DNA of 34,300 bases, from the NCBI GenBank assembly GCA_903868455.1, contig CAIPVK010000141.1, forward strand, positions 1 to 34,300. The letters run 5' to 3'. Shown piece after piece: positions 24,067-32,524 of this stretch. Position 1 is the stretch's first letter. Each line of letters starts with the position of its first letter. Both the position numbers and the translations under genes were made by a program. Below the pieces are notes generated by a model that made no database searches, was not told where the DNA came from, and was given only the letters and a program-made list of their open reading frames with translations. Source of the stretch: an uncultured Opitutia bacterium. GTDB lineage: Bacteria > Verrucomicrobiota > Verrucomicrobiia > Opitutales > UBA953.

Positions 24067-27024
24067 TCAGCGCGAGCCGGCGGGCGCGGCGCCCTGGGCG
24101 GCGGGCGCGGCCTCGGTGACCTCGCGGTAGGCGGCGCCGCCGGGCGTCACGACCACGGGGTTCGAGAAGGTGGCGCCGTTGTTCACGCCGCCGACCTTGC
24201 TGCGGAGGGTGGAGCCGCCGGGCGAGATCAGGTTGGCGGTCACGAAGACCATGAGGTTGCGCTTGCTGGTGGTCTTGCCGTTGGAGCGGAAGGCCGCGCC
24301 GAGCAGCGGGATGTCGCCGAGCACGGGGACCTTGTCGTTGACGGTCTTGACCTCCTCGCGGGTGAGTCCCCCGATGACGACCGTCGCGCCGTCGAAGATC
24401 GTGACGTCGGTCGTGACCTCGCGGTGCGAGAAGATCGGCTGGAAGAAGCCCGAGGGGACGGTGACGGTGGTGTTGCCCTGGATGGCGACGGAGGTGCCGC
24501 CGTACTCCACGAAGCCCTCGAACTCGATGACGTGGGGCTTGAGGTTGAGGGCGATGGAGTCGTCCTGCTGGACGGCCGGGGTGACCTCGAGGATGACGCC
24601 GACGTCCTGCTCCTTGAAGTCCTGGGGCGTGCCCGCGGTGATGGTGACGCCGGCGCCGCCGCCGCCGTTCTGACCGCCGGCCTGGCCGACGTTGGACTGC
24701 ACGTCGCCGTAGGAGTCGGGGTAGCGGAGGGTCTGGACGATGCGGATGGTGGCGGTCTTGTTGTCCACCACCGTCAGGCTGGGCGCGGACATGAGGTCCG
24801 AGCCGTTGTTCTGCTCGATGGCGCGCAGGAAGAGCGAGAGGTCGTAGGAGCCGATCATGCCCACGAGACCCGCGCCGTTGGCGCCGCCGAAGGTGAAGTC
24901 GGGGGTGCCGAAGTTGCCGCGGGGGATGTTCGGGGGCGTGTTGGGGATCTCCAGGGCCGGGTTCTGGACGATGGTGACGACGCCGGTGACGGGGTCGGTC
25001 TGCGTCGAGGACGACAGGATGCGGCCGGGGTTGGCGACAGAGGTCTCGCCGAAGGCCTCGTTGACACCGCGCAGGCCGGTGCGGGCGCGGATGATCTCCT
25101 GGCCACCGACGGTCTGCGAGAGCTGCCAGTTGGCGGAGAGCTCGTTGAGGGTCTGCTCGTTGACCTCGATGAACTTGGCCTCGATGTGCACCTGCTTGGT
25201 GTCGGAGTAGCGGCGCAGGATGTTGCGGATGCGGTCGAGGTTCTTGCGGGTCTGGGTGGCGGTGAGCATCGCGCCGTCCCAGGCGAGGGTGGCGCCCTGG
25301 ACCTCGAAGTTCACGCCGGAGCGGGTGAAGAAGTTGCGGATCGCGACCTCGCGGGGGCTCGCGCCGCCGACATCACCGGGGCCGGCGCCGACGCCGGGGC
25401 TGAAGGGATTGGAGGCGCCGGAGTTGCCGGAGGAGGCGGCGGAGATGCCGGTCATCTTCGTCACGGCCGCGTCGGGCAGGGGGAAGAAGTCGGTCTCGAG
25501 GTCGCTCGAGCCGGAGTCGGGGCGGACCTCGATGATGCCGTCGTTGACGGTGAAGGTGTAGTTGACCTGGCGCAGGACGATGTCGATGGCCTTGTCGAGC
25601 GAGACGTTGCGGAGCGTGATGTTGACGCTCGGGTTGCGCTTCTCGGGGTCGATGAGGACGATGTTCACGCCCTTCTGGTCCTTGTCGTATGCCTGGGCGG
25701 CGGTCTGGATGACCTCGAGCGCGCGGTTGAGGGGGAAGTCCTTGATGGGGAGCTCGGGGACGGTGATGTCCTTGAGCTTCTGCAGGACGGGGTCGATGAC
25801 CTGCTTCTCGGTCGCGGTGCTCTCGCGGTTGTAGACCTCGGGGAGCTTCCAGGACTCGTCGAGCAGCTCGAGGAGCTTGCCCTTGGTCACGCCGCGGTTC
25901 CACTGGCCGGAGTTCTCGGAGAGGAGCTTGCGGATGCGGACCTGGTAGGCCTTGGCCTCGGGGTTCTGAGGCTGGTACTGCAGGACCTCGCGGTAGGTGT
26001 CGAGGGCGCCCTGGTAGTCGCCGTAGAGGTAGCGGGCGCGGCCCTTGACGAGCAGCTCCTCGACCTTGGCGTCCTTGGCCTGGAGGCCGGGCGAGATCTC
26101 GTCGATGCCGCGGTAGGAGGGGTCGCTGCGGCGGGCCTGGTAGAGCTTGAGGAGGCGCTGGTAGGCGAGGTCGTCGAGCTCGTTCTCCTTGTTGGTGACG
26201 AGCTTCTCGTACTCCTTGAGGAAGATCAGGGCGCGGGGCAGGTCGCGGGCGTCGATGGCCTGGGTGACGCGCTCGGCGAGGATGGTGGCGCGGAGGCCGA
26301 GGATCTCGCGGCGGAGGGGCTGGGTGGCGATGTTGCCGGGCAGCTCGGTGTTGGCCTTGTCGAGCTCCGCGTTGGCGGCGTCGAGCTCGTTGTCGCGGAT
26401 GAGGGAGCGGGCCTCGGAGATGTGGTCCTCGGCCTTGTCGACCTTGGCCTGGTTGCGGCGGGCGACCTCGCGCATGCGCTCGTTGACGAGGCGGTCGGAG
26501 CCGGACTCGCCGGCCTCGCGCGCGGCGAGGATCTGCTGGCGGGCGAGCTCGAGGCGGTCGCGGGTGGGCTTGGCGCCGGCGCTGGCGGGGAGGGCGGCCT
26601 CGGCCTGCTTGAGGAGGGAGAGGGCCTGGTCGTTGCGGCCGGCCTCGGCGAGGGCGAGGGCCTCGGAGACGGCGGCGTCGACCTCGGCGAAGAGGGCGGC
26701 GCGCTCCTGGGTGACGGCGTCGAGCAGCGGGGTGTTGGCCAGCTGCTTGGCGGCCTCGGCCTGCTCGGCGGCGCGGCGGGCGGCGGCGAGCTCGGCCTCG
26801 ATGCGGGCGATGGCCTCGCGCGCGCCGATGTCGTCGGCCTTGAGCTTGAGGATCTCCTCGTAGGCGGCCTTGGCGCCGGCGAGGTCGCCGCTCAGCGAGG
26901 CGGCGTCGGCCTTCTGGTGAAGCTGATAGAGCGCATCCTCAGGCGAGGAGGGGGCGTCCTGGGCCGTGACGGCGCAGGCGGCCGCCAAGAGGGCGAGGAG
27001 CGGGAAACGAGTGGGGGAGCTCAT
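24067..27024 (-). CDS. Secretin-family outer-membrane channel, Amuc_1098/PilQ-like
   Basis: The 985-residue protein is the outer-membrane pore of this operon. A signal peptide covers 1-21. Residues 28-370 are helical, with TPR-like stretches such as G-D-L-A-G-A-K-A-A-Y-E-E-I-L-K and G-D-Y-Q-G-A-L-D-T-Y. An STN/N0-like domain lies at about 423-502, an N1-like domain at about 555-625 and the secretin beta-barrel core at about 612-936. The core's conserved exit motif reads VPVLGDIPLLGAAF (899-912). The long TPR-rich N-terminus is unlike classical PilQ or GspD and is the trait of the Akkermansia protein. The ATG overlaps the upstream stop (ATGA). It is last in the operon and followed by a terminator. 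Confidence 0.95.
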   Translation of the reverse strand: MSSPTRFPLLALLAAACAVTAQDAPSSPEDALYQLHQKADAASLSGDLAGAKAAYEEILKLKADDIGAREAIARIEAELAAARRAAEQAEAAKQLANTPLLDAVTQERAALFAEVDAAVSEALALAEAGRNDQALSLLKQAEAALPASAGAKPTRDRLELARQQILAAREAGESGSDRLVNERMREVARRNQAKVDKAEDHISEARSLIRDNELDAANAELDKANTELPGNIATQPLRREILGLRATILAERVTQAIDARDLPRALIFLKEYEKLVTNKENELDDLAYQRLLKLYQARRSDPSYRGIDEISPGLQAKDAKVEELLVKGRARYLYGDYQGALDTYREVLQYQPQNPEAKAYQVRIRKLLSENSGQWNRGVTKGKLLELLDESWKLPEVYNRESTATEKQVIDPVLQKLKDITVPELPIKDFPLNRALEVIQTAAQAYDKDQKGVNIVLIDPEKRNPSVNITLRNVSLDKAIDIVLRQVNYTFTVNDGIIEVRPDSGSSDLETDFFPLPDAAVTKMTGISAASSGNSGASNPFSPGVGAGPGDVGGASPREVAIRNFFTRSGVNFEVQGATLAWDGAMLTATQTRKNLDRIRNILRRYSDTKQVHIEAKFIEVNEQTLNELSANWQLSQTVGGQEIIRARTGLRGVNEAFGETSVANPGRILSSSTQTDPVTGVVTIVQNPALEIPNTPPNIPRGNFGTPDFTFGGANGAGLVGMIGSYDLSLFLRAIEQNNGSDLMSAPSLTVVDNKTATIRIVQTLRYPDSYGDVQSNVGQAGGQNGGGGAGVTITAGTPQDFKEQDVGVILEVTPAVQQDDSIALNLKPHVIEFEGFVEYGGTSVAIQGNTTVTVPSGFFQPIFSHREVTTDVTIFDGATVVIGGLTREEVKTVNDKVPVLGDIPLLGAAFRSNGKTTSKRNLMVFVTANLISPGGSTLRSKVGGVNNGATFSNPVVVTPGGAAYREVTEAAPAAQGAAPAGSR

Positions 27025-27962
27025 TGAGGACGTGCGGAAGGGAAGAGGGGGAAGGCGGCGGGCGTGCCGTTGGCGGCGGGGGCGGGGGGGGCGGGGGCGG
27101 TGGGGAGGGGCGCCGTGGCGGGTTTCGCGGGGGCGGCGGGAGCCAGCGACAGGGTCTCGGTGAAGGTGCGGGGACCCTTGCGCGGGTTCAACGTAAACGT
27201 TTTGTCAACTGTCACCGTGCCGGCGGCGAGGTCAACCCCTTTGACGACGAAGGTGGCGCCGTTGTGCTCGAAGGTGGCGCCGACCGCGGCGAAGGTCCAG
27301 GTGGGCTCGCCGGCGTCGGCCTTGAGCACGATGTCGATGCGGTCCTTGAACTCGAGCGGGGCGACGTCGTCGATCTCCAGGGTCTTGCCCAGCTTCGAGT
27401 CCTTGATGGTCAACACCTTGCGGCGGACGGGCACGCCCTGGGCATCGGGTGTCACGACTTCCTTGAAGGCCACGGGGGTGATCCCCAGCTCGGCGACCGG
27501 ACGGTTGAGGCGGGCCTCGAAGCCGGCCTTGGTCTCCAGGTTGTCGAGGAAGAAGATGCGCTCGGCCTCACCCTTGGGGGAGGCGAGGGTGGTGCGGAGC
27601 ATCACCGGGTAGCGGGGGTGCCCCAGCTTGACCAACTTGATCCCGAAATCGGGGACCACGGGAGGGGTGTAATCCCGGGGGAGGTATTCCTTGAGCTGGT
27701 CGTCCCAGACGGTGGGCACGGAGTCGAAGAGGTCGTAGTTCCAGCCGTCCTCGCCGTCCTCGGGGCGCGTCCAGTTGGCGCGCAGGGCGAGCTCGTCGTC
27801 GCGGGTGAACGCGGGATAGGCCGCGCCGGCGGGGGCGCCGGCGGGACCGCGCTGGGCGGCCTCCTTGGCCATGGGGCGGATCCAAAGCAGCCCGAAGACG
27901 AGGCTGCCGAGGAAGAGCGCGCCGGCGCCGGCAAGCTTCAGGATGTCGTTGCGCTGGGACAT
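27021..27962 (-). CDS. Amuc_1099-like single-pass protein, positional PilP counterpart
   Basis: The protein has 313 residues from the ATG at 27962. A GTG at 27968 overlaps the upstream stop as GTGA and is the alternative start. Residues 8-31 form one membrane helix, then comes a periplasmic region of beta-strand character. It holds L-G-H-P-R-Y-P-V-M-L-R-T-T-L, D-N-L-E-T-K-A-G-F-E-A-R-L and two V-x-V-D-K/L-x-L-N type strands, ending in a Pro/Ala-rich tail of about 40 residues. I see no lipobox, so unlike PilP it is membrane-anchored. Identity rests on gene order and overall type beside the secretin; I cannot name a family domain. Its stop overlaps the secretin start. Confidence 0.75.
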   Translation of the reverse strand: MSQRNDILKLAGAGALFLGSLVFGLLWIRPMAKEAAQRGPAGAPAGAAYPAFTRDDELALRANWTRPEDGEDGWNYDLFDSVPTVWDDQLKEYLPRDYTPPVVPDFGIKLVKLGHPRYPVMLRTTLASPKGEAERIFFLDNLETKAGFEARLNRPVAELGITPVAFKEVVTPDAQGVPVRRKVLTIKDSKLGKTLEIDDVAPLEFKDRIDIVLKADAGEPTWTFAAVGATFEHNGATFVVKGVDLAAGTVTVDKTFTLNPRKGPRTFTETLSLAPAAPAKPATAPLPTAPAPPAPAANGTPAAFPLFPSARPQ

Positions 27963-27964
27963 GG

Positions 27965-29053
27965 TCACTTGGCGGGAGCCGCGGGGGTCTCGGTCACGGG
28001 GAAGAGGTACTCAAGGCGCACCGTGTATTCGGAGGCGCCGGTGGGGATGACGCTGAGACGCTCGGCCTTGGCGGGAGCCGCGGGAGCCTCGGCGGGCCCG
28101 GCCGCGCCGAGGGTCGGGAAGAAGGGCGCGGGGGCGGGGGCGGCCGCGGGGCCGGCGCCGAGGTTGGCGCCGTTGGAGACGAGCTCCTTGAGGGTCTCGG
28201 CCGAGGGCTGGGTGATCTCGATGCCGGAGATGGCGACGGGCTTGCCCGAGTTCTGCACGAGGTTGACGAAGGCGCGCAGGGTGTCGGAGCGGCCCACGAA
28301 GCGGACCCGGAAGGCGAAGGAACCGACGAGGCCGGGGCGGCGGAAGCTGTGGCCCGAGAGCACGAACTCGTCGGACTGCAGCCGCACGGCGAGCGCCTCG
28401 GCGGAGGGCGTGTCGAGGGTGAAGGCCTGGCTGTCGCCTGCGGGGCCCGCGACGGCGGGGAAGGTCTCGATCGGCTCGCGGTCGATGGACTGGATGAGCA
28501 GGGGCGCGGCGGGGGCCTTGGCCTCGACGAGGGTCTCGAGGATCCACTCGATCATCTTCCGCTGGCGGTCGACCTCGCGGTACAGGCGCTGCGGCTGGGT
28601 GCCGCGGTTGAGGACGTAGCGACGGAAGCCGAAGCAGGCCTCCTCGCGCGAGGGCAGGCGGACGTCCTTGGACTGGGCGAGGCGGCGCCAGCGGCTGACG
28701 GACTCCTGGATCTGGGTGCCGAGCTCGTTGGCGATGCCGACGAAGCGCGAGTCGATCTGGCTCTCGGGGGCGCCGGCGATGGCGTTGCGGAGGGCCTCCT
28801 GGCGGGCCTGGAGCGCGGCGAGGTCGGCCGAGGCGGCGGCGACGTTGTCGGCGTTGAGCGCGACGGGGTCGCCGCCCTCGGGCAGGGCGGCCCCGCTCAC
28901 GAGGGCGTTCACCGCCGAGGTCACGCGCCGCAGGTCGGCGTCGGCCTTGGCCTGGGCGGCGTAGGCGTTGTAGGCGAGCACGCAGCCGGCGGCGAAGACG
29001 AGGCCGAGCGCGCCGAGGGCGACCTGGAAGGGGAGATGGGGACGGTTGGCCAC
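27965..29053 (-). CDS. Amuc_1100-like single-pass protein, positional PilO counterpart
   Basis: The 362-residue protein starts at a GTG (29053) four bases after the PilM-like stop. One helix lies at about 9-31, followed by coiled-coil-like helices to about 130 and a mixed alpha/beta domain. The segments F-A-F-R-V-R-F-V-G-R-S-D-T-L-R-A-F-V-N-L-V and G-I-E-I-T-Q-P at about 250-285 are reminiscent of the PilO/GspM-like ferredoxin fold. An Ala/Pro-rich stretch and Y-T-V-R-L-E-Y-L-F-P finish it. The Akkermansia homologue, Amuc_1100, is the outer-exposed protein known for signalling through host TLR2; that property must not be transferred to this organism. The stop overlaps the next start by a base or two. 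Confidence 0.8.
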   Translation of the reverse strand: MANRPHLPFQVALGALGLVFAAGCVLAYNAYAAQAKADADLRRVTSAVNALVSGAALPEGGDPVALNADNVAAASADLAALQARQEALRNAIAGAPESQIDSRFVGIANELGTQIQESVSRWRRLAQSKDVRLPSREEACFGFRRYVLNRGTQPQRLYREVDRQRKMIEWILETLVEAKAPAAPLLIQSIDREPIETFPAVAGPAGDSQAFTLDTPSAEALAVRLQSDEFVLSGHSFRRPGLVGSFAFRVRFVGRSDTLRAFVNLVQNSGKPVAISGIEITQPSAETLKELVSNGANLGAGPAAAPAPAPFFPTLGAAGPAEAPAAPAKAERLSVIPTGASEYTVRLEYLFPVTETPAAPAK

Positions 29054-29057
29054 GGCT

Positions 29058-30767
29058 TCAGAGGGACTTGTCCTGCTTGATCACGAGGGTCAGGGACAGG
29101 CGGGGGAGGTTGGGCTGCGAGGTGTCGGCGCGGATCTCCGAGTCGGGGATCGCCTCCACGAAGCTGTTCTTGCGGAGGGCCTCCACGAGCTCGCGCTGGC
29201 GGCGGCGGAAGACCTCGGCGTTGATCACGGCGTCCTTGCCGGGGGCGACCTCGGGCAACAGGAGGCGCACGCTGAGGACGACCTTCGTCACCGCGGGCGG
29301 CGGCGGGGCCGCGGGCTCGCCCTCGGCGGGCGCGGGGGCGGCGGGCTGGTCGCGACGGACGCGCAGCTCCTCGACCCACTGGTGGCGGGCGGAGAGCACC
29401 TGCGACTGCAGCTCGACGAGGAAGTCGTTCCAGTGGGAGCGGGAGACGACGACCGAGTCGAGCTGGGCGTTGGTGGCGGCGACCTCGGCGGCCTTCTGGC
29501 GCAGGCCGAGGATCTCGCCGCGGCGGCCGGTCAGCTCGACCTCGCGCGACTTCACCACGCCCACGCGGGCGGCGGCGGCGGACGCGGCGTCCTGGAGGAA
29601 CCACCAGGCCGGGATGGGCGCGAGCGCGAGGAGGGCGGCGGCGGCGAGCAGGATCGGCTTGCGGGCGTTGAAGGCGATCTGCTCGGCGATCGGGGCGGGG
29701 ATCAGGTTGACGCCGGCGGGGTCGGGCAGGACGAGGCGGGCGGCCTCGCCGATGGGCTCGGAGAGCTGGGCGCGGACGGCCTCGACGTACTCGGGGTTGA
29801 CGTTGGCGCCGAGCGAGACGGCGGCCAGGGGGTCGAGGGCGTCGACGGGCAGGCGGAGCGTCTCGGCGAGCTGCTCGCGGAGGCCGGGGAGCATCGAGCC
29901 GCGGCCGGCGAGGAGCACGCGCGCGGGCTGGCGGGCCGGATGGGTGCGCTTGAGGTTGATGAGGCGGCGGTTGATGTCCTGCGCGAGGCGGCGCGAGAAG
30001 GCCTGGGCGTTGGCGACGAGCGCGGCGGCCTGGGGGTCGCCCTCGGCGAGCTGGACGACGCCGGTGAAGAAGCCGACCTTGAGCGCCTCGGCGTTGGCGA
30101 AGGCGTTGCCGGTGTTGTCGGAGACGCCCTGGGTGACGGTGTTGCCGCCGAGCGTGGCGGTCTGGACGCTCATGCCGGAGGGTCCGGCGAAGGTCAGGTT
30201 CGTCGTGCGCGAGCCGACGTGGACGATGAGGACCTCCTCCGCGGCGTCGCCCGAGGCGAGGCGCCACGTCTGGCTGTCGAGGAGGGGCGCGGCCTGGATG
30301 CCCGCGGGGCGCAGCCCGGTGGCGGCGATCTCGTTGGCGAGGCGCGTGGCGACGTCGGTGCGCAGCGCGAAGAGGAGGACCTCGGCCTCGACGCCGTCGG
30401 AGGCGAGCACCTGGCTGCCCCAGACCACCTCGGAGAGCGGGTAGGGAATGGCGTTCTGGGCCTCGAAGGCGACGATCTGGGCCTGGCGCTCCTTCTCGAC
30501 CTGGGCGACCTTGAGGGGCTTGGAGAGGAGGAGGAAGCCGGGGACGACGACGGTGGCGACGCCCGAGAGCTCGTGCTGCTGGACGAGGCCGCGGAGGGCC
30601 TCGAGGGCGGCGGCGATCCATTCCTCCTCGCCGGCGAGGCCGGGGGGCAGGTCCTGGACGATCACGCGCTCGAGGGTCAGGCGGCCGGCCTGGGCGGAGA
30701 AGGTCGACACCGACACGTGGCCGGCGCCGAGGTTGACGACGGTGGAGGACTTGGCGCTCGCGCTCAT
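29058..30767 (-). CDS. PilM-like actin-fold ATPase fused to a PilN-like membrane segment (Amuc_1101-like)
   Basis: Residues 9-345 are a PilM/SHS2-type actin-like fold: V-N-L-G-A-G-H (phosphate 1), I-V-H-V-G-S-R-T-T-N (phosphate 2), V-L-L-A-G-R-G-S-M-L-P-G (adenosine). PilM's usual N-terminal partner peptide motif N-L-I-P is here inside the same chain (353-357). A membrane helix (371-391), a coiled coil (about 395-450) and a periplasmic alpha/beta domain to 569 follow, with a Pro-rich gap at 474-492. So PilM and PilN functions are joined in one 569-residue protein. It would anchor the inner-membrane platform complex. The ATG at 30767 lies 19 bases after the upstream stop. Confidence 0.88.
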   Translation of the reverse strand: MSASAKSSTVVNLGAGHVSVSTFSAQAGRLTLERVIVQDLPPGLAGEEEWIAAALEALRGLVQQHELSGVATVVVPGFLLLSKPLKVAQVEKERQAQIVAFEAQNAIPYPLSEVVWGSQVLASDGVEAEVLLFALRTDVATRLANEIAATGLRPAGIQAAPLLDSQTWRLASGDAAEEVLIVHVGSRTTNLTFAGPSGMSVQTATLGGNTVTQGVSDNTGNAFANAEALKVGFFTGVVQLAEGDPQAAALVANAQAFSRRLAQDINRRLINLKRTHPARQPARVLLAGRGSMLPGLREQLAETLRLPVDALDPLAAVSLGANVNPEYVEAVRAQLSEPIGEAARLVLPDPAGVNLIPAPIAEQIAFNARKPILLAAAALLALAPIPAWWFLQDAASAAAARVGVVKSREVELTGRRGEILGLRQKAAEVAATNAQLDSVVVSRSHWNDFLVELQSQVLSARHQWVEELRVRRDQPAAPAPAEGEPAAPPPPAVTKVVLSVRLLLPEVAPGKDAVINAEVFRRRQRELVEALRKNSFVEAIPDSEIRADTSQPNLPRLSLTLVIKQDKSL

Positions 30768-30786
30768 GGTGCGGGGCGGCTCGGGG

Positions 30787-31479
30787 TCAGCGGGACGAGA
30801 GGTCCTCGCGGACGAACTCGGGGGAGAACCGGGCGACGTCCGCCTCGAGGTTGTCGACGAGGTAATGGGGGCGCAGGAAGCCGGCGTTGCCGAGGCAGCC
30901 GCGGTCGGCGAAGCCCTTCACGTTGTCGAAGGCGGCCTTCTCGGTGAGCAGCTTGGCCACCGCGGCCTTCTGGTCGGCGACGAAGGCGCCGCGCGCGTCG
31001 AACAGGGACTGGGGCGTGCCGGCGACCTCGAGCTCGACGAAATGGACGTCGGGGTCCTTGCGCAGCGCGTCGCGCTTCACGATGTCGCCTGGCAGGTAGA
31101 AGAACACCGAGCGCGCCGAGTTGACCTCCATGGTGAGGACCGTCGCGGAGGCGCGGTAGAAGCTCCACTCCTCGAGGTTCTTGGCGTTGTTCTTGTTGTT
31201 GAAGCCGAGCGTGACGGTGACCTTCACCCGGTCGACCCAGCGCTTGTTGAGGGCCTTGGGATCGGGATTGGAGCGGGCGTCCAGCACGACCTCCACCCGG
31301 TTCCAGGGGTTGGTGGCCATGCCGTTCATGCGGGTCTGGCTGAAACGGACGTCCTTGACCAGGACCGCCTTATCCGGGGCGCCCGCCGCCGCGTTGGCCG
31401 CGGGTTGCTGCGCCAGGAGCGGGGGGAAGGACAGGCAAAGCGCCAGCGCCGCCAGGCACGAGGGCAGGAGGGAGGGCAT
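30787..31479 (-). CDS. Amuc_1102-like exported protein, first gene of the pilus-like operon
   Basis: The 230-residue protein starts at the ATG at 31479, which begins a clean signal peptide (hydrophobic run 5-20, cleavage near Ala23). The mature part is beta-rich: strands V-R-F-S-Q-T-R-M-N-G, W-N-R-V-E-V-V-L-D-A and V-K-V-T-V-T-L-G-F, then a short C-terminal domain with G-F-A-D-R-G-C-L-G-N-A-G-F. The Akkermansia counterpart has, as I recall, an immunoglobulin-like fold and is linked to pili; the exact role is unknown. It opens the operon and reads away from znuA across a gap with an inverted-repeat cluster. Confidence 0.8.
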   Translation of the reverse strand: MPSLLPSCLAALALCLSFPPLLAQQPAANAAAGAPDKAVLVKDVRFSQTRMNGMATNPWNRVEVVLDARSNPDPKALNKRWVDRVKVTVTLGFNNKNNAKNLEEWSFYRASATVLTMEVNSARSVFFYLPGDIVKRDALRKDPDVHFVELEVAGTPQSLFDARGAFVADQKAAVAKLLTEKAAFDNVKGFADRGCLGNAGFLRPHYLVDNLEADVARFSPEFVREDLSSR

Positions 31480-31512
31480 AGAACCTCTATGGGCTAGGTA
31501 AGCGGGGGGGGT

Positions 31513-31569
31513 TGGCAAACGCAAAAACTCGGCGAACCCCTGCTAACGCAAATGGTTTGCGTTTGGCCA
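31513..31569. promoter_or_regulatory. Candidate operator: inverted-repeat cluster between pilus-like operon and znuABC
   Basis: A perfect inverted repeat AACGCAAA-TGG-TTTGCGTT lies at 31545-31563. A third copy of the core, in TGGCAAACGCAAA at 31513-31525, forms with TTTGCGTTTGGCCA (31556-31569) a wider inverted repeat, broken by a single extra G. Position upstream of a metal ABC importer suggests a Zur- or Fur-type site. The sequence does not match the classical Zur consensus I know from Proteobacteria, so a lineage-specific site is assumed. Confidence 0.6.
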
Positions 31570-31591
31570 TGGACCGGAAAGTCTGGGCCCG

Positions 31592-32524
31592 ATGCGTCCT
31601 CTCGCCGCGCTGCTGATGGCTTGCCTCACCTGCCTCGGGGCGGATGAGAGCCGGCCGCTGCGTCTGGCGACCAGCCACCCCTTCCTGGAGGAATGGGCCT
31701 CCCGGATCGCAGGCCCGGGCGCCGAGGTGGAATGCCTCACCCCGCGCGCGGCCGACCTCCATGTTTTCGAGCCCTCGCCCCTCACCGTCCGGAAGGTGCT
31801 CGAAGCCGACGCCATCCTCGCCTTCGACCCCTTGCTGGAGCCATGGTTGGCCCGACTCGTAAAGTCCAACCAATTGGAGGGCAAGGTCTTGTGGATTGGA
31901 AAGCCTTGGATCTCGGACCAAGGCACCACCTTGGCTTGCTGCCCCGAGACCTCGACGGGGAAGCATGCCCTCCTGAGGCGACCGGAACCCGTCGACCCCC
32001 ACCTTTGGACCGACCCCGCGCTCGTGCGCGAGCTGGTCACGCGCCTGCACGCCTGGCTGGAGCCCAAGCTCGGGGCGGCCGATGCGTCCGCACGGCAATC
32101 CAGGCTCGGGGCGCTTCGCGAGGAGGCGGCGGCGGTCGACCGGGAGCTGCGCGAGGGGTTCTCGCGCCTCGGCGACGACCGTCGCGGCCTCATCACGCAC
32201 CACGCCAACCTCTCGCGCTTCGCCGCGACCTACGGCCTTCGCATCGAGGGCGTCATCCTGGCCAGCGCCACGACCGAGGCCGCGGACCCGTCGGCGAGGG
32301 AGATGGCGCGGCTGATCGACAAGGCGCGCGCGGGCAAGGCGCGCTTGGTGGTGGTCGACAAGGGGAGCCGCGCGGCCGCGGCCGAGGTGCTGGCGAAGGA
32401 GTCGGGGCTGCCCCCTCCCCTGCCCCTGCGCGTCGACAACCTCGAGTCCGAGGGGCCCGGCTCGACGTGGGCTGGGATGATGCGCGAGGCGGGCGCGCGG
32501 CTTTCGGAGGCGCTGGCGCGATGA
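31592..32524 (+). CDS. znuA: Zinc (or manganese) ABC importer, substrate-binding protein
   Basis: This cluster-9 solute-binding protein has 310 residues. Its ligand pattern is visible: His57 in D-L-H-V-F-E-P-S-P, His137 in D-P-H-L-W-T-D-P, His203 in H-H-A-N-L-S-R-F, and an acidic residue around 282-286. The signal peptide is 1-16 (uncleaved lipobox not clear; L-T-C-L has Cys14, so a lipoprotein is possible). The typical His-rich loop of ZnuA is short or absent; instead C-C-P-E (116-119) is present. The product delivers metal to ZnuBC. It starts with the ATG at 31592, 28 bases after the inverted-repeat cluster, and overlaps znuC by four bases (ATGA). Confidence 0.88.
   Translation: MRPLAALLMACLTCLGADESRPLRLATSHPFLEEWASRIAGPGAEVECLTPRAADLHVFEPSPLTVRKVLEADAILAFDPLLEPWLARLVKSNQLEGKVLWIGKPWISDQGTTLACCPETSTGKHALLRRPEPVDPHLWTDPALVRELVTRLHAWLEPKLGAADASARQSRLGALREEAAAVDRELREGFSRLGDDRRGLITHHANLSRFAATYGLRIEGVILASATTEAADPSAREMARLIDKARAGKARLVVVDKGSRAAAAEVLAKESGLPPPLPLRVDNLESEGPGSTWAGMMREAGARLSEALAR

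Noticed and set aside
23815-27027. A 1070-codon open frame on the plus strand opposite the secretin gene
   Set aside because: It is a Gly/Val/Asp/Leu-rich antisense shadow of a high-GC gene. The minus strand has clear secretin motifs and a signal peptide.
27050-27130. Long C/G homopolymer-like stretch as a possible regulatory repeat
   Set aside because: It encodes the Pro/Ala-rich C-terminal tail of the Amuc_1099-like protein and is explained by that coding.
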